Shown: positions 8,377 to 17,822, counted from the first letter of the stretch. The stretch: 64,000 nucleotides of DNA from Cellulomonas sp. S1-8 (GCF_026184235.1 NZ_CP110806.1:3782001-3846000); one strand, 5' to 3'. The notes: generated by a model from the sequence alone, not told the origin. Program-made: numbers and translations.

Positions 8377-9426
8377 TCAGCGACGACGGACCGTCAGCAC
8401 CCGCTGGAGGATGACGAACGCGAGCAGGACGACGCCGATGAAGACGCGCGTCCACCACGAGTCGAGGCCCTCGCGGGCGATGAGCACCTGGATCAGCCCG
8501 TACACCAGGACCCCGGCGCCGGTGCCGAGCACGAAGCCCACGCCGCCGGACAGCAGCGTGCCGCCGATGACGACGGCCGCGATGGCGTCGAGCTCCATGC
8601 CGATGCCGGTGAGGTTGAACCCCGACTTCGTGTAGAGCGCGAACAGCACGCCCGCGATGCCCGCGCAGGTGCCGGAGATGACGTACACCCACACGCGCGT
8701 GCGCGCGGGCCGCAGGCCCATGAGGTTGACCGCCGCGCCCCCGTCGCCCGCCCCGAGCCCGTACACGGACCGGCCGAACCGCGTGTAGTGCAGCACCACG
8801 AACGCGATGAGCAGGACGGTCAGCGCGATGAGCATGCTCGCGTTGATGCGCCACAGCTCGCGGCCCTCACCGAACTTCAAGCTCCACGCGGCGAGCGCCG
8901 AGAAGCCCTCGTCGTCGATCTTCAGGGAGTTGACGCTGATGACGTTGGCGAGCCCGCGCGCGAGGAACATCACGGCGAGCGACGCGATGAAGGGTTGGAT
9001 GTCGAACATCTGCACCATCACACCGATGAGCAGCCCGCACGACGTGCCGATCAGCACGCCCACGATCAGCACGACCGGCAGCGGCAGGCCGGCGGTGAAC
9101 ATCTCCGCGATCGACAGGCCGACGAGCGCGACGACTGCCCCCACGGACAGGTCGATGCCGCCGGTGAGGATGACGAACGTCATGCCGACGGCCAGCACCA
9201 GCAGGTAGGAGTTGTCGACCAGCAGGTTCGACAGCAGCTTCATGCTGACGAAGTCGACGCGCTCGGTGGAGTACCGCTGCTGCCCGACGCCCAGCATCAC
9301 CAGGAGCGTCAGCACCGTGCCCAGCACGGGCAGGAAGCGCCGGTCGAGGCCTCGCAGCGCGCGGCGTGCGCGGTGCGCGACGGCCACCACGGCGGAGTCG
9401 GGCTTGACCATCTCGTCGGTGCTCAT
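8377..9426 (-). CDS. yjfF: Sugar ABC transporter permease, YjfF type
   Basis: A 349-residue permease of the ribose/galactofuranose class. Many TM segments can be read; the LTGGIDLSVGAVVAL motif typical of RbsC/YtfT/YjfF permeases is near residue 90. It should pair with the ytfT product to form the membrane channel of a furanose importer. Its ATG at 9426 overlaps the ytfT stop by four bases (ATGA), so the two are probably translationally coupled. It is the last gene of the lacI-ytfQ-ytfR-ytfT-yjfF set. Substrate by analogy with E. coli Ytf: galactofuranose or arabinofuranose. Confidence 0.9.
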   Translation of the reverse strand: MSTDEMVKPDSAVVAVAHRARRALRGLDRRFLPVLGTVLTLLVMLGVGQQRYSTERVDFVSMKLLSNLLVDNSYLLVLAVGMTFVILTGGIDLSVGAVVALVGLSIAEMFTAGLPLPVVLIVGVLIGTSCGLLIGVMVQMFDIQPFIASLAVMFLARGLANVISVNSLKIDDEGFSALAAWSLKFGEGRELWRINASMLIALTVLLIAFVVLHYTRFGRSVYGLGAGDGGAAVNLMGLRPARTRVWVYVISGTCAGIAGVLFALYTKSGFNLTGIGMELDAIAAVVIGGTLLSGGVGFVLGTGAGVLVYGLIQVLIAREGLDSWWTRVFIGVVLLAFVILQRVLTVRRR

Positions 9427-10535
9427 GCCGTCACCTCCATGGCGCTCGTCGTCTCGACGGGGGCAGCCGGGGCGTCGGAGCGGTCGGCCCGTCGTCGGCC
9501 GCGCAGCATCGCGCGCAGCGTGGGCGACGCGGCCACGCACACCGCGATGAGCACGATCGCCTTGAACAGCGGGGTCGTCTGCGAGGGCAGCTGGAAGATG
9601 ATGACGGCCCGCTCGAGCGTGCTCAGCAGCATCGCGCCGACCAGCAGCCCGCCCAGGTAGAACCGCCCGCCGTCGAGCTTGGTGCCGCCGAGGACGACGA
9701 CCATGATCGCGTCCAGCTCCTTCATCAGGCCGATGTTGTTGGCGTCGGCCGCCATCGTGGGCGCCCCGTAGACCAGGCCCGCGAGCGCCGCGAGCACGCC
9801 CGCGATGACGTAGACGGTCCACGTGGTGCGCCGCGCCTGGACGCCCGCGAGGCGGCTGGCCTCGCGGTTGATGCCGATCGACTCCAGGAACATGCCCAGC
9901 GCGGTGCGTCGCACGACGAGCGCCACGAGGACGAACGCCGCGACCGCGATGATGACCGGCGTCGGGATGCCCAGGACGAACCCGGACCCGATCGTCTTGA
10001 ACGGTGCGCTGGTCACGGTGGTGATCTGGCCCTGCGTGATGAGCATCGCGATGCCGCGCCCGGCGACCATGAGGATCATCGTCGCGATGAACGGCTGGAT
10101 CCCGAGCCCGGCGACCATGGCCCCGTTGAACGCCCCGCCGAGCGCACCGACGACCAGCCCGAGCAGCACGGCCACCAGGACGGTGCCGACGTCTCCCGGG
10201 TCGGGCGCGTTGTCGAGGTACGTCAGCGACACCGCCAGGCCGATGGCCATGACCGCGCCGACGGACAGGTCGATGCCGCCGGTCGCGATGACCAGGCACA
10301 TGCCGAGCGCGAGCAGCAGCGGTGTGGCGCTGTTGCGCAGCAGGTCGACGAGCTGGCCGAACAGGTGGCCGTCGCGGACCGTGACGTCGAGGAACCCGGG
10401 GCTCATGACGCCGCACGCCAGCAGCAGCGCGATCAGGGCGAGGACCGGCCAGAACAGACCGTGGTGGGTGACCTCACTCACGATCGCGGCGCCGCGGGAC
10501 GTCGCCGGTGTCGCCGCGGGGAGGGTCGGGGTCAT
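9423..10535 (-). CDS. ytfT: Sugar ABC transporter permease, YtfT type
   Basis: A 370-residue polytopic permease of the same family as its neighbour, with IATGGIDLSVGAVMAIGLAV near residue 100. It forms the inner-membrane channel of the furanose importer together with YjfF and is driven by the YtfR ATPase. The C-terminal 30 residues are polar and rich in Arg, Pro and Thr, probably cytoplasmic. Both ends overlap neighbours by four bases, so ytfR, ytfT and yjfF make a tightly coupled block. Confidence 0.9.
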   Translation of the reverse strand: MTPTLPAATPATSRGAAIVSEVTHHGLFWPVLALIALLLACGVMSPGFLDVTVRDGHLFGQLVDLLRNSATPLLLALGMCLVIATGGIDLSVGAVMAIGLAVSLTYLDNAPDPGDVGTVLVAVLLGLVVGALGGAFNGAMVAGLGIQPFIATMILMVAGRGIAMLITQGQITTVTSAPFKTIGSGFVLGIPTPVIIAVAAFVLVALVVRRTALGMFLESIGINREASRLAGVQARRTTWTVYVIAGVLAALAGLVYGAPTMAADANNIGLMKELDAIMVVVLGGTKLDGGRFYLGGLLVGAMLLSTLERAVIIFQLPSQTTPLFKAIVLIAVCVAASPTLRAMLRGRRRADRSDAPAAPVETTSAMEVTA

Positions 10536-12115
10536 GCGTGGGCTCCGCTCTCGGCGATGGTCTCGAGGATCGTGGCGGTCGTGACGTCGTCGGTGTTGAC
10601 GAGGTCGTCGACCTTGGCGCGGTCCCGCATGACGACGAGCCGCTGGCTCAGGCGCAGGACCTCCTCGAGCTCGGAGGAGATGAACACGACGGACATGCCG
10701 TCCTGGGCGAGCTCGGTGACGAGCTTCTGGATCTCGGCCTTGGCGCCGACGTCGATGCCGCGGGTCGGCTCGTCGAGGATGAGCAGGCGCGGGGCCGTCG
10801 CGAGCCACCGCGCGAGCAGCACCTTCTGCTGGTTGCCGCCCGACAGGTTGCGAATGAGCGCGTTCGGGTTGGCCGGGGTGATCTGCAGCGCGGTGATGTA
10901 CTTCGCGACGACGTCGTCGAGCTGGCGGCGGGGCAGGGGTCGCCAGGTGCCGCGCCGGGCCTGGAGCGCGAGGGCGATGTTCTCGCGGACGGTGAGGTCC
11001 CCGACGATGCCCTCCTTCTTGCGGTCCTCGGTCGAGTACGCGATGCCCCGCTCGATCGCGCCGAGCGGCGACGTCAGCTTGGTGAGCGTGCTCTGCACGC
11101 GGACCTCGCCCGTGTCGGCCCGGTCGGCGCCCGAGAGCAGCCGCGCCATCTCGGTGCGTCCGGAACCGAGCAGGCCGGCGACGCCGAGGATCTCCCCGGC
11201 GTAGAGGTTGACGTCGAACGGCTGGATCGACCCGGCCTTGCCCAGGCCGATGGCCGTGAGGAACGGCGTCTCGCGCTCGGAGTGGATCGTGATGGTCGAG
11301 CGCGCCTTCTCCTCGATGCCCGCGAGCGCCTCGCCCGACTTGCCGATCATCGCGGCGATCAGCGCACGGCGGGGCAGGTCGGCGACGAGGTGCTCACCGA
11401 CGAACTGCCCGTTGCGCAGCACGGTCAGGCGGTCGGAGATCTCGTAGATCTGGTCGAGGAAGTGCGAGACGAACAGGATCGCGACCCCGTCGTCCTTGAG
11501 CCGGCGCACGACGCGGAACAGCTCGGCGACCTCGGCCTTGTCGAGGCTCGACGTGGGCTCGTCGAGGATGAGCACCTTGGCGTCGACGACGAGCGCACGC
11601 GCGATCGCGCACAGCTGCTGGACGGCGATCGTGTGCGAGGACAGCATCGAGCGCGGGTCGATGTCGAGGTTGAGACGCGCGAGGAACTCGGCGGCCCGGC
11701 GGCGGGTGGCCCGCCAGTTGATGAACGGTCCGCGGCGCACCTCGTGGCCGAGCATGACGTTCTCGGCCACCGTGAGGTTCGCGCAGAGGTTGACCTCCTG
11801 GTAGACGGTCGAGATGCCGGCGGCCTGCGCCTGGCTGGGACCGTCGAACCGCAGGTCCTGACCGTCGACCTCGATCCGACCGGAGTCGATCGAGTAGACG
11901 CCGGTGAGGGCCTTGATGAGCGTCGACTTGCCGGCGCCGTTCTCCCCCATGAGCGCGTGCACCTCACCCGGGAACAGCCGGAAGGGGACGTCGTCGAGGG
12001 CCTTGACGCCGGGGAACGCGATGGAGATGCCGGTCATCCGGACGACCGGAGCACGATCGGCGGGGGCTCGATCGGCGGGGGCACCCTCGGCGGGGACGGG
12101 GTGTGGTGCGGACAT
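10532..12115 (-). CDS. ytfR: Sugar ABC transporter ATP-binding protein, duplicated NBD (YtfR type)
   Basis: A 527-residue protein with two ATPase domains in tandem, as in RbsA/XylG/YtfR. The first domain has Walker A GENGAGKST (about residues 60-70) and Walker B VLILDEPTSSLD. The second has the degenerate P-loop GLLGSGRTE usual for this family and the signature LSGGNQQKVLLARWL. It powers the YtfT/YjfF channel. I start at the ATG at 12115, preceded by GGAAGGA, and ignore the open frame to 12331, which crosses the hairpin and enters ytfQ. Confidence 0.93.
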   Translation of the reverse strand: MSAPHPVPAEGAPADRAPADRAPVVRMTGISIAFPGVKALDDVPFRLFPGEVHALMGENGAGKSTLIKALTGVYSIDSGRIEVDGQDLRFDGPSQAQAAGISTVYQEVNLCANLTVAENVMLGHEVRRGPFINWRATRRRAAEFLARLNLDIDPRSMLSSHTIAVQQLCAIARALVVDAKVLILDEPTSSLDKAEVAELFRVVRRLKDDGVAILFVSHFLDQIYEISDRLTVLRNGQFVGEHLVADLPRRALIAAMIGKSGEALAGIEEKARSTITIHSERETPFLTAIGLGKAGSIQPFDVNLYAGEILGVAGLLGSGRTEMARLLSGADRADTGEVRVQSTLTKLTSPLGAIERGIAYSTEDRKKEGIVGDLTVRENIALALQARRGTWRPLPRRQLDDVVAKYITALQITPANPNALIRNLSGGNQQKVLLARWLATAPRLLILDEPTRGIDVGAKAEIQKLVTELAQDGMSVVFISSELEEVLRLSQRLVVMRDRAKVDDLVNTDDVTTATILETIAESGAHA

Positions 12116-12140
12116 CGGTGTCCTTCCTTGCGGACGTGAC

Positions 12141-12174
12141 GACCGGGCGGTCGGCGGGTGCCGACCGCCCGGTC
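12141..12174 (-). terminator. Perfect 15-bp stem-loop between ytfQ and ytfR
   Basis: GACCGGGCGGTCGGC at 12141-12155 pairs fully with its complement at 12160-12174 across the 4-base loop GGGT. It lies right after the ytfQ stop and 26 bases before the ytfR start, and has no U-run. Its likely role is partial termination or 3'-end protection of the ytfQ message, giving more binding protein than transporter, as in many ABC operons. That role is inference. Confidence 0.7.
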
Positions 12175-12186
12175 GGCGCTCGTGCG

Positions 12187-13188
12187 TCAGTACGCGCGGG
12201 CGTCCACGTCGGCCTGCGTGATCGTCTGGTCGAACGCCTCGTCGATGACGATGGTCTCCTTCGGCACGTCCTCGCCGTCGTAGACCTGCTGGATCAGCTC
12301 GGCCAGCTGGTCGCCGAAGACCGGGTTGCACTCGACGACGTAGTTGAACTTCTTGTCGACGAGCGCCTGCAGCCCGTCACGGACACCGTCGACGGACACG
12401 ATCTGGATGTCCTCGCCGGGGACCTTGCCCGCGGCCTCGATGGCCTCGATGGCGCCCAGGCCCATGTCGTCGTTGTGCGTGAAGATCATGGTCATGTCGG
12501 GGTACGCCTGCAGGGCGGCCTCGACGGCCGTCTTGCCCTCGGCGCGCGTGAAGTTGCCCGACGCCTTGCCGATGATCTGGTCCCCGACGACCTCGCCGAA
12601 GCCCTCCTCACGGTCGACCTGCGCACCGGAGCCGAGCGTGCCCTGCAGCTCGAAGATCTTGGCGTCGGGCGCGTTCTCCTTGACCCACTCGCCGGCGGTG
12701 GTGCCCTCCTGCGTGAAGTCGGCCCCGATCCAGGTGACGAACGGGTCCTCGACGGTGGTGTCGACCGTGCGGTCGACGAGCACGACGGGGATGCCCGAGT
12801 CCTTGATCTCCTGCAGGACCTCGTCCCAGCCGGTCTCGATGACCGGGGAGAAGGCGATGACGTCGACGTCCTGCGCGATGAAGTCGCGCAGCGCCTTGAT
12901 CTGGTTCTCCTGCTTCTGCTGCGCGTCGACGAACGTCAGGTCGAAACCTGCCTCCTCCGACAGGCTCTCCTTGACGGACTCGGTGTTGGCGGTGCGCCAG
13001 CCGGACTCGGCGCCGAGCTGCGAGAAGCCGACGCGGATGAGCTCACTGCTGCTGCCGCTGTCCTCGCTGCCCCCGTCGCCGGCGTCGCCGGACGTGTCCG
13101 AACCGCCACCACAGGCCGCGAGGGCCAGGACCGTGAACGTCGCGACGAGACCGGCCATACCGGTACGCGCGCGGTTGATGCCCTTCAT
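12187..13188 (-). CDS. ytfQ: Sugar-binding lipoprotein, YtfQ type
   Basis: A 333-residue periplasmic-binding-protein-like lipoprotein. The signal peptide ends in LALAAC with the lipidated Cys at residue 26, followed by a Gly/Ser/Asp-rich linker and a type I sugar-binding fold (IRVGFSQLGAESGWRTANTES at the start of the mature domain is characteristic of YtfQ). It should capture a furanose sugar outside the membrane and hand it to YtfT/YjfF. The ATG at 13188 is preceded by AGGAGGAG. A promoter with an overlapping palindrome lies 65-95 bases upstream. Confidence 0.92.
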   Translation of the reverse strand: MKGINRARTGMAGLVATFTVLALAACGGGSDTSGDAGDGGSEDSGSSSELIRVGFSQLGAESGWRTANTESVKESLSEEAGFDLTFVDAQQKQENQIKALRDFIAQDVDVIAFSPVIETGWDEVLQEIKDSGIPVVLVDRTVDTTVEDPFVTWIGADFTQEGTTAGEWVKENAPDAKIFELQGTLGSGAQVDREEGFGEVVGDQIIGKASGNFTRAEGKTAVEAALQAYPDMTMIFTHNDDMGLGAIEAIEAAGKVPGEDIQIVSVDGVRDGLQALVDKKFNYVVECNPVFGDQLAELIQQVYDGEDVPKETIVIDEAFDQTITQADVDARAY

Positions 13189-13254
13189 GCAACTCCTCCT
13201 CGAGCAGCGCGGCCGACGTCCTCGTCGACCGTCCAGGGATGCGTGACGCAGATG

Positions 13255-13283
13255 AGTGTGAACGTTCTCAAGGAGGACGTCAA
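13255..13283 (-). promoter_or_regulatory. ytfQ promoter with overlapping LacI-type operator
   Basis: On the minus strand TTGACG (13283-13278) is followed after exactly 17 bases by CACACT (13260-13255), a fair -35/-10 pair. The palindrome with core GAACGTTC (13260-13267), extended to TGAGAACGTTCACA on the minus strand, covers the end of the spacer and the -10. This is the classic position for repression. The adjacent LacI-family gene is the obvious candidate regulator. The rest of the 13189-13509 gap shows nothing else I can name. Confidence 0.6.
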
Positions 13284-13509
13284 CGCACCCAGGTTGCGGT
13301 TCGATCACGAGCGTCACCGCAGGCCACAGGCGAAAACCGGCGCGGGGGCGCGCTCCGTGTGAGCGATCACATCCGATCGTGCCTCCCACCTGCAGTATCG
13401 TCACAAAGCAGACCCCCCAGGTTCCCGCAGCGCGACCGTCGGCGCAATGGCCATCTGCACCCCGCCGCGCCACCCGATCGCCCGCTCACCACCCGGACGG
13501 GCGACCTGC

Positions 13510-14559
13510 TCAGAGCAGCACGCGCGCCGGGTCCCGGGGCCGCGCGGTGCTCTCGCGCACCAGCAGCCGCGGCGAGACGGACACCGACGACGACGTCGCG
13601 ATGCCGTCGCGGGCCGCGAGCAGCAGCTCGACGCAGCGGTAACCCAGCTCCTCGAGCTCCTGCGCGACCGTCGTCAGCGGTGGCACGAAGTGCGCGGACC
13701 CGTCCCCGTCGTCGTACCCGACGACGGACACGTCGTGCGGCACCTTCAGCCGCGCGTCCGCGAGCGCGTGCATCATGCCGAGCGCGAGCAGGTCGTTGGC
13801 CGCGAAGATCGCGGTCGGCAGGGTCGAGCGCCGCCGGCGCACCCGCGCCACGAGCTCCTGGCCCGCGAGGTACCCGACCTCGGCGCTCCAGTCGTCGGCC
13901 CACAGGGTGCGGGGGGCCAGCCCGGCCGCCGCCATCGTCTCGCGGAAGCCGACCGCGCGCGCCCGTGCGTCGACCCACGGCGCCGGCCCGGCCAGGTGCA
14001 GCACGTCGCGGTGGCCCAGGTCGAGCAGGTGCTGGGTGGCGACCTTCGCGCCCGCCTCCTGGTCGATCGCGACCGCGAGCGCGTGCTCCCCGGCAGCCCG
14101 ACCGGCGACGACCACCGGCACCTGCGTCTTGGACTCCAGGACCGCCGCGGCCGCCTGGTCGTGCGACGCCACGACGACGATGCCGTCGACGCCCTGGTCC
14201 AGCAGGTGCTCGATCGCGGCCGTGACCTCGTCCTTGTGCTGCAGGTCCACGGTCGCCAGCGACACGAACAGGCCCTTGGCCCGCGCCGCCTGCTCGATCG
14301 ACACGAGCGTGCGCGTCGGACCGAACAGGTGGGACCCCGAGGAGACGACGCCGAACACGCCGGAGCGTCGCGTCTTGAGGGCTCGCGCGGCGATGTTGCG
14401 CCGGTACCCGAGCTGCTGCATCGCGTTCAGGACACGCTGGCGGGTGTCCGTGGCGACGTTCGGGTGGTCGTTGATGACCCGCGACACGGTCTGGTAGGAC
14501 ACGCCGGCGACGCTCGCGACGTCCGTGATCGCCGGCGGCCGTGGCCGGGCGTTCACCAC
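13510..14559 (-). CDS. LacI-family transcriptional regulator
   Basis: About 349 residues. The helix-turn-helix is at residues 9-55 (ITDVASVAGVSYQTVSRVIN, then the hinge helix ending ALKTRRSG). A ribose-binding-type sensor domain follows, with the usual VPVVVAGR and FAANDLLALGMMHAL stretches. The start is uncertain: GTG at 14559 or 14556 gives the normal N-terminus, but no strong ribosome site is visible, and the frame stays open to 14775. It lies just upstream of ytfQRT-yjfF on the same strand and divergent from the pectin lyase gene, so it may control both by sensing a plant-cell-wall sugar. Confidence 0.9.
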   Translation of the reverse strand: MVNARPRPPAITDVASVAGVSYQTVSRVINDHPNVATDTRQRVLNAMQQLGYRRNIAARALKTRRSGVFGVVSSGSHLFGPTRTLVSIEQAARAKGLFVSLATVDLQHKDEVTAAIEHLLDQGVDGIVVVASHDQAAAAVLESKTQVPVVVAGRAAGEHALAVAIDQEAGAKVATQHLLDLGHRDVLHLAGPAPWVDARARAVGFRETMAAAGLAPRTLWADDWSAEVGYLAGQELVARVRRRRSTLPTAIFAANDLLALGMMHALADARLKVPHDVSVVGYDDGDGSAHFVPPLTTVAQELEELGYRCVELLLAARDGIATSSSVSVSPRLLVRESTARPRDPARVLL

Positions 14560-14740
14560 GCGACCACGCGCGCACGGGCTGGGCGCGGACCGCGCGCCGA
14601 CGCCGGGCACGCAGGAGAGGCGGCAGTCACGGCGCTCACCTCCATTTGGTCGACGACCCGCACGGGGCTCCACCGTGAGCCGCTCCTCGCACAGTAGCCC
14701 GGATAGGCACGCAGGAGGACGTACTCGCCCCGCCCGACGT

Positions 14741-14855
14741 GAACCGATTCGTCCCGTGCCGCGGGCCTCCGTCACGCCCGTGCGCGGCGGTGTCGCTCCA
14801 GGTCGCGGCCGCGGGCGGGAGCAAATCGCTTCACATGCGGTGCCGGAAGCGCTTC
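14741..14855. promoter_or_regulatory. Two LacI-type palindromes between lacI and the pectin lyase gene
   Basis: GAAGCGCTTC at 14846-14855 is a perfect 10-bp palindrome about 100 bases before the lyase ATG. A second, weaker site with GAA and TTC arms, GAACCGATTC, lies at 14741-14750 nearer the lacI gene. Both have the CG-centred form usual for LacI-family operators. The remainder of the 398-base divergent gap (14560-14957) holds no coding sequence I can support. Confidence 0.45.
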
Positions 14856-14957
14856 GCCCCTAACGTCGACGACGCCGGGCCGGCCGTGGCTCACCCACGG
14901 ACCCCGGCGCGACGCTCCGGGACGCGGACGCGGACGGCACGGCGAAGGGTCGAGACC

Positions 14958-17276
14958 ATGCAGCGACGCACGACGGCAGCGCTCGCCGCGGTGGCAGCAG
15001 CCGCCGTGGCCGGGCTCGTGACCGCGCCGGTGGCCTCCGCCGCCGTCGGCTGCAGAGCCACCTACACGGTCACCAGCCAGTGGCCGGGCGGGTTCGGCGC
15101 CGACGTGCGCGTCGACAACCTGGGCGACGCGCTGTCGGGGTGGACGGTGACGTGGGACTTCACCGCGGGCCAGAGCGTCCAGCAGGCGTGGAACGGGACC
15201 GCCACGCAGTCCGGTGCGCGGGTCAGCGTCACCAACGCCGGCTGGAACGGCACCGTCGGCACCGGCGGGACGATCGCGTTCGGGTTCAACGGCGCGTCGG
15301 GGAGCAGCAACCCCGTCCCGACGTCGTTCGCGGTCAACGGCACGACGTGCACGGGCGCCGTCGCGCCCACGTCGTCCCCCACCGCCACGCCGTCGCCGAC
15401 CCCCAGCCCGACGCCGACGGCGACCCCCACGCCCAGCGCGAGCCCGACGCCCAGCCCGACGCCCAGCCCCACCGCGAGCCCGACCCCCAGCCCGACCCCG
15501 ACCGCCACCGTCGTGCCGAACCCCGTGCCCACGACCCCCACGGCCGGGGCCCGCCAGCTCGAGGACCTCGACCGGGGACTGATCTCCGTGCGGTCCGGCA
15601 ACGGCAACCTCGTGCAGTGGCGCCTGCTCGGGTACGAGGACCGCGGCACCGGGTTCCACGTGTACCGCGACGGCACGCGCATCACGTCGTCGCCGGTCAC
15701 GGGCTCGACCAACCACCTCGACAACGGCGCCCCCGCGGGCGCCCGGTACACCGTGCGGGCCGTCGTGGGCGGCACCGAGCAGGCCGCGTCGCCCACGTCC
15801 CTCACGTTCGCCGACGGCTACCTCGACGTCCCGCTGCAGCGGCCGTCGTCCGACCACGTCATCAACGACGGGTCCGTCGGCGACCTCGACGGCGACGGGG
15901 ACCTCGACGTCGTCCTGAAGTGGGACCCGTCGAACGCCAAGGACAACAGCCAGGCCGGCGTCACCGGCAACGTCTACCTCGACGGGCTGCGGCTCGACGG
16001 CACGCGGCTGTGGCGCATCGACCTGGGCCGCAACATCCGCGCCGGCGCGCACTACACGCAGTTCCAGGTCTACGACTACGACGGCGACGGCAAGGCCGAG
16101 GTCGCGGTCAAGACGGCCGACGGCACGCGGTCGGGCACCGGGCAGGTCATCGGCAACGCGAACGCCGACCACCGCAACGGTGAGGGCTACGTGCTGGGCG
16201 GGCCGGAGTACTTCACGGTCTTCCGCGGGGACACGGGCGCGATCGGCGCGACGACGGACTACGTGCCGCCCCGCGGGACGGTCTCGAGCTGGGGCGACAG
16301 CTACGGCAACCGCGTCGACCGTTTCCTCGCCGGGACCGCCTACCTCGACGGGCAGCGGCCGTCGATCGTCATGGCCCGCGGCTATTACACGCGCACGGTC
16401 GTCGCCGCCTGGGACTACCGCGACGGGCAGCTGACGCGGCGCTGGACGTTCGACTCGAACAGCTCGACGGCCGGCAACTCCGCCTACGCCGGGCAGGGCA
16501 ACCACTCGCTGTCGATCGCCGACGTCGACGGCGACGGGCGCGACGAGATCGTCTACGGCGCGTCGACGATCGACGACAACGGCCGCGGCCTGTGGGTCAA
16601 CGGCACGGGCCACGGCGACGCCGGGCACGTGGGCGACCTCGTGCCGTCGCGCCCGGGGCTCGAGTACTTCAAGGTCACCGAGGCGACCAACCAGCCGAAC
16701 ATGTGGGTGGCCGACGCCCGCACCGGCCAGACGCTGTGGCGCAGCGCCAGCGGCTCCGACAACGGCCGCGGCGTCGCGGCCGACGTCCACGCGGGGAGCC
16801 CGGGCGCCGAGGCGTGGTCGTCGGCCGAGGCGGACCTGCGCAACGCCGCCACCGGTGCGTCCGTGGGCCGCAAGCCGTCGTCCGCGAACTTCCTGGCCTG
16901 GTGGGACGGCGACCCGGTCCGCGAGCTGCTCGACCAGACGAAGATCGACAAGTACGGCACCGGAGGGGACGCACGCCTGCTCACCGGCGCGGGCGTGCGG
17001 GCGAACAACGGCACCAAGGCGACGCCGGTGCTCTCGGGCGACATCCTCGGCGACTGGCGCGAAGAGGTGATCTGGGCGCGGTCCGACGAGGGCGCGCTGC
17101 GGATCTACGCGACGCCCGTCACCACGTCGCACCGGGTGCCGACCCTGCTGCACGACGCGATGTACCGCGTGGCGCTGGCCTGGCAGAACACCGCCTACAA
17201 CCAGCCCCCGCACCCGTCGTTCTTCCTGGGTGACCCGTTCACGCCCCCGGCGCAGCCCCCGATCTACGTCCGCTGA
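14958..17276 (+). CDS. Secreted rhamnogalacturonan lyase (PL11) with N-terminal CBM2
   Basis: A 772-residue exoenzyme. A signal peptide ends near residue 28 (ASA). A CBM2-like carbohydrate-binding domain fills about residues 31-131. A Pro/Thr/Ser linker of PTPSP repeats runs from about 135 to 196, and a family PL11 rhamnogalacturonan lyase domain follows from about 198 to the end. Calcium-binding DxDGDGxxD loops (for example DLDGDGDLDVV and DYDGDGKAEVAV) fit that beta-propeller fold. It cuts the rhamnogalacturonan I backbone of pectin outside the cell. It is divergent from the LacI gene. I start at the ATG at 14958, which gives a proper signal peptide; the frame is open further upstream. Confidence 0.93.
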   Translation: MQRRTTAALAAVAAAAVAGLVTAPVASAAVGCRATYTVTSQWPGGFGADVRVDNLGDALSGWTVTWDFTAGQSVQQAWNGTATQSGARVSVTNAGWNGTVGTGGTIAFGFNGASGSSNPVPTSFAVNGTTCTGAVAPTSSPTATPSPTPSPTPTATPTPSASPTPSPTPSPTASPTPSPTPTATVVPNPVPTTPTAGARQLEDLDRGLISVRSGNGNLVQWRLLGYEDRGTGFHVYRDGTRITSSPVTGSTNHLDNGAPAGARYTVRAVVGGTEQAASPTSLTFADGYLDVPLQRPSSDHVINDGSVGDLDGDGDLDVVLKWDPSNAKDNSQAGVTGNVYLDGLRLDGTRLWRIDLGRNIRAGAHYTQFQVYDYDGDGKAEVAVKTADGTRSGTGQVIGNANADHRNGEGYVLGGPEYFTVFRGDTGAIGATTDYVPPRGTVSSWGDSYGNRVDRFLAGTAYLDGQRPSIVMARGYYTRTVVAAWDYRDGQLTRRWTFDSNSSTAGNSAYAGQGNHSLSIADVDGDGRDEIVYGASTIDDNGRGLWVNGTGHGDAGHVGDLVPSRPGLEYFKVTEATNQPNMWVADARTGQTLWRSASGSDNGRGVAADVHAGSPGAEAWSSAEADLRNAATGASVGRKPSSANFLAWWDGDPVRELLDQTKIDKYGTGGDARLLTGAGVRANNGTKATPVLSGDILGDWREEVIWARSDEGALRIYATPVTTSHRVPTLLHDAMYRVALAWQNTAYNQPPHPSFFLGDPFTPPAQPPIYVR

Positions 17277-17298
17277 CGGGCCCACCGGCCTGGGGTGG

Positions 17299-17328
17299 GG
17301 TCGACGGCGGAACCTTCCGCCGTCGACC
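17299..17328 (+). terminator. Terminator-like hairpin after the pectin lyase gene
   Basis: A perfect 14-bp inverted repeat with a CC loop (left arm GGTCGACGGCGGAA) lies 22 bases after the lyase stop. It has no T-run, as is common in high-GC actinobacteria. Confidence 0.7.
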
Positions 17329-17414
17329 GCCCCCGTGGCACCCGCTGCGTTCACTACCGTGCGGACTCGCCCCTCGATCGTCGAGGGACCCTGTTCCTGC
17401 GGAGGCGGACACCC

Positions 17415-17816
17415 GTGCCCGAGATCGTCGAGCTCAGCCAGTGGCTCAAGAACCAGCCCCAGACCTTCACCACCAAGAAGCGCATGATGGTCTTCACCGA
17501 CCTGATCTACACGCCGACCAACGAGAAGGTCGTCACGGGGTTCCGCTACTTCCGCAACCCGATCACCGACGTCGTCGCGGCGTTCGACGCCGACGACCTC
17601 GAGGCGATCGCCGCGCTCGAGTTCGCGCTCGACGAGGACGGGGACGCGGACACGTCCGCCGTCTGCCTCCTGCTCGCGTACACGAAGTCCGGCTCGTACC
17701 TCGCGGCCCAGCCGCAGGAGTACCAGGACTACATGCCCACGGTCGTGCGCGAGCCCAAGGCCTTCGCGACGCCCCGCGCCCGCGCGCTCGCCGAGGCGCT
17801 CGACCAGTCCGCCTGA
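17415..17816 (+). CDS. Conserved-looking hypothetical protein, 133 residues
   Basis: I do not recognise this family. The GTG at 17415 has a strong GGAGG upstream, and the base pattern is plainly coding. The product has no signal peptide or TM segment. Two parts stand out: an N-terminal half with basic and aromatic residues (WLKNQPQTFTTKKRMMVFTDLIY) that reads like a small beta-rich fold, and a Tyr-rich C-terminal stretch (YTKSGSYLAAQPQEYQDYM). It is framed by two terminator-like hairpins, so it is probably a single-gene transcript. Confidence 0.75.
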   Translation: MPEIVELSQWLKNQPQTFTTKKRMMVFTDLIYTPTNEKVVTGFRYFRNPITDVVAAFDADDLEAIAALEFALDEDGDADTSAVCLLLAYTKSGSYLAAQPQEYQDYMPTVVREPKAFATPRARALAEALDQSA

Positions 17817-17822
17817 CCGCAC

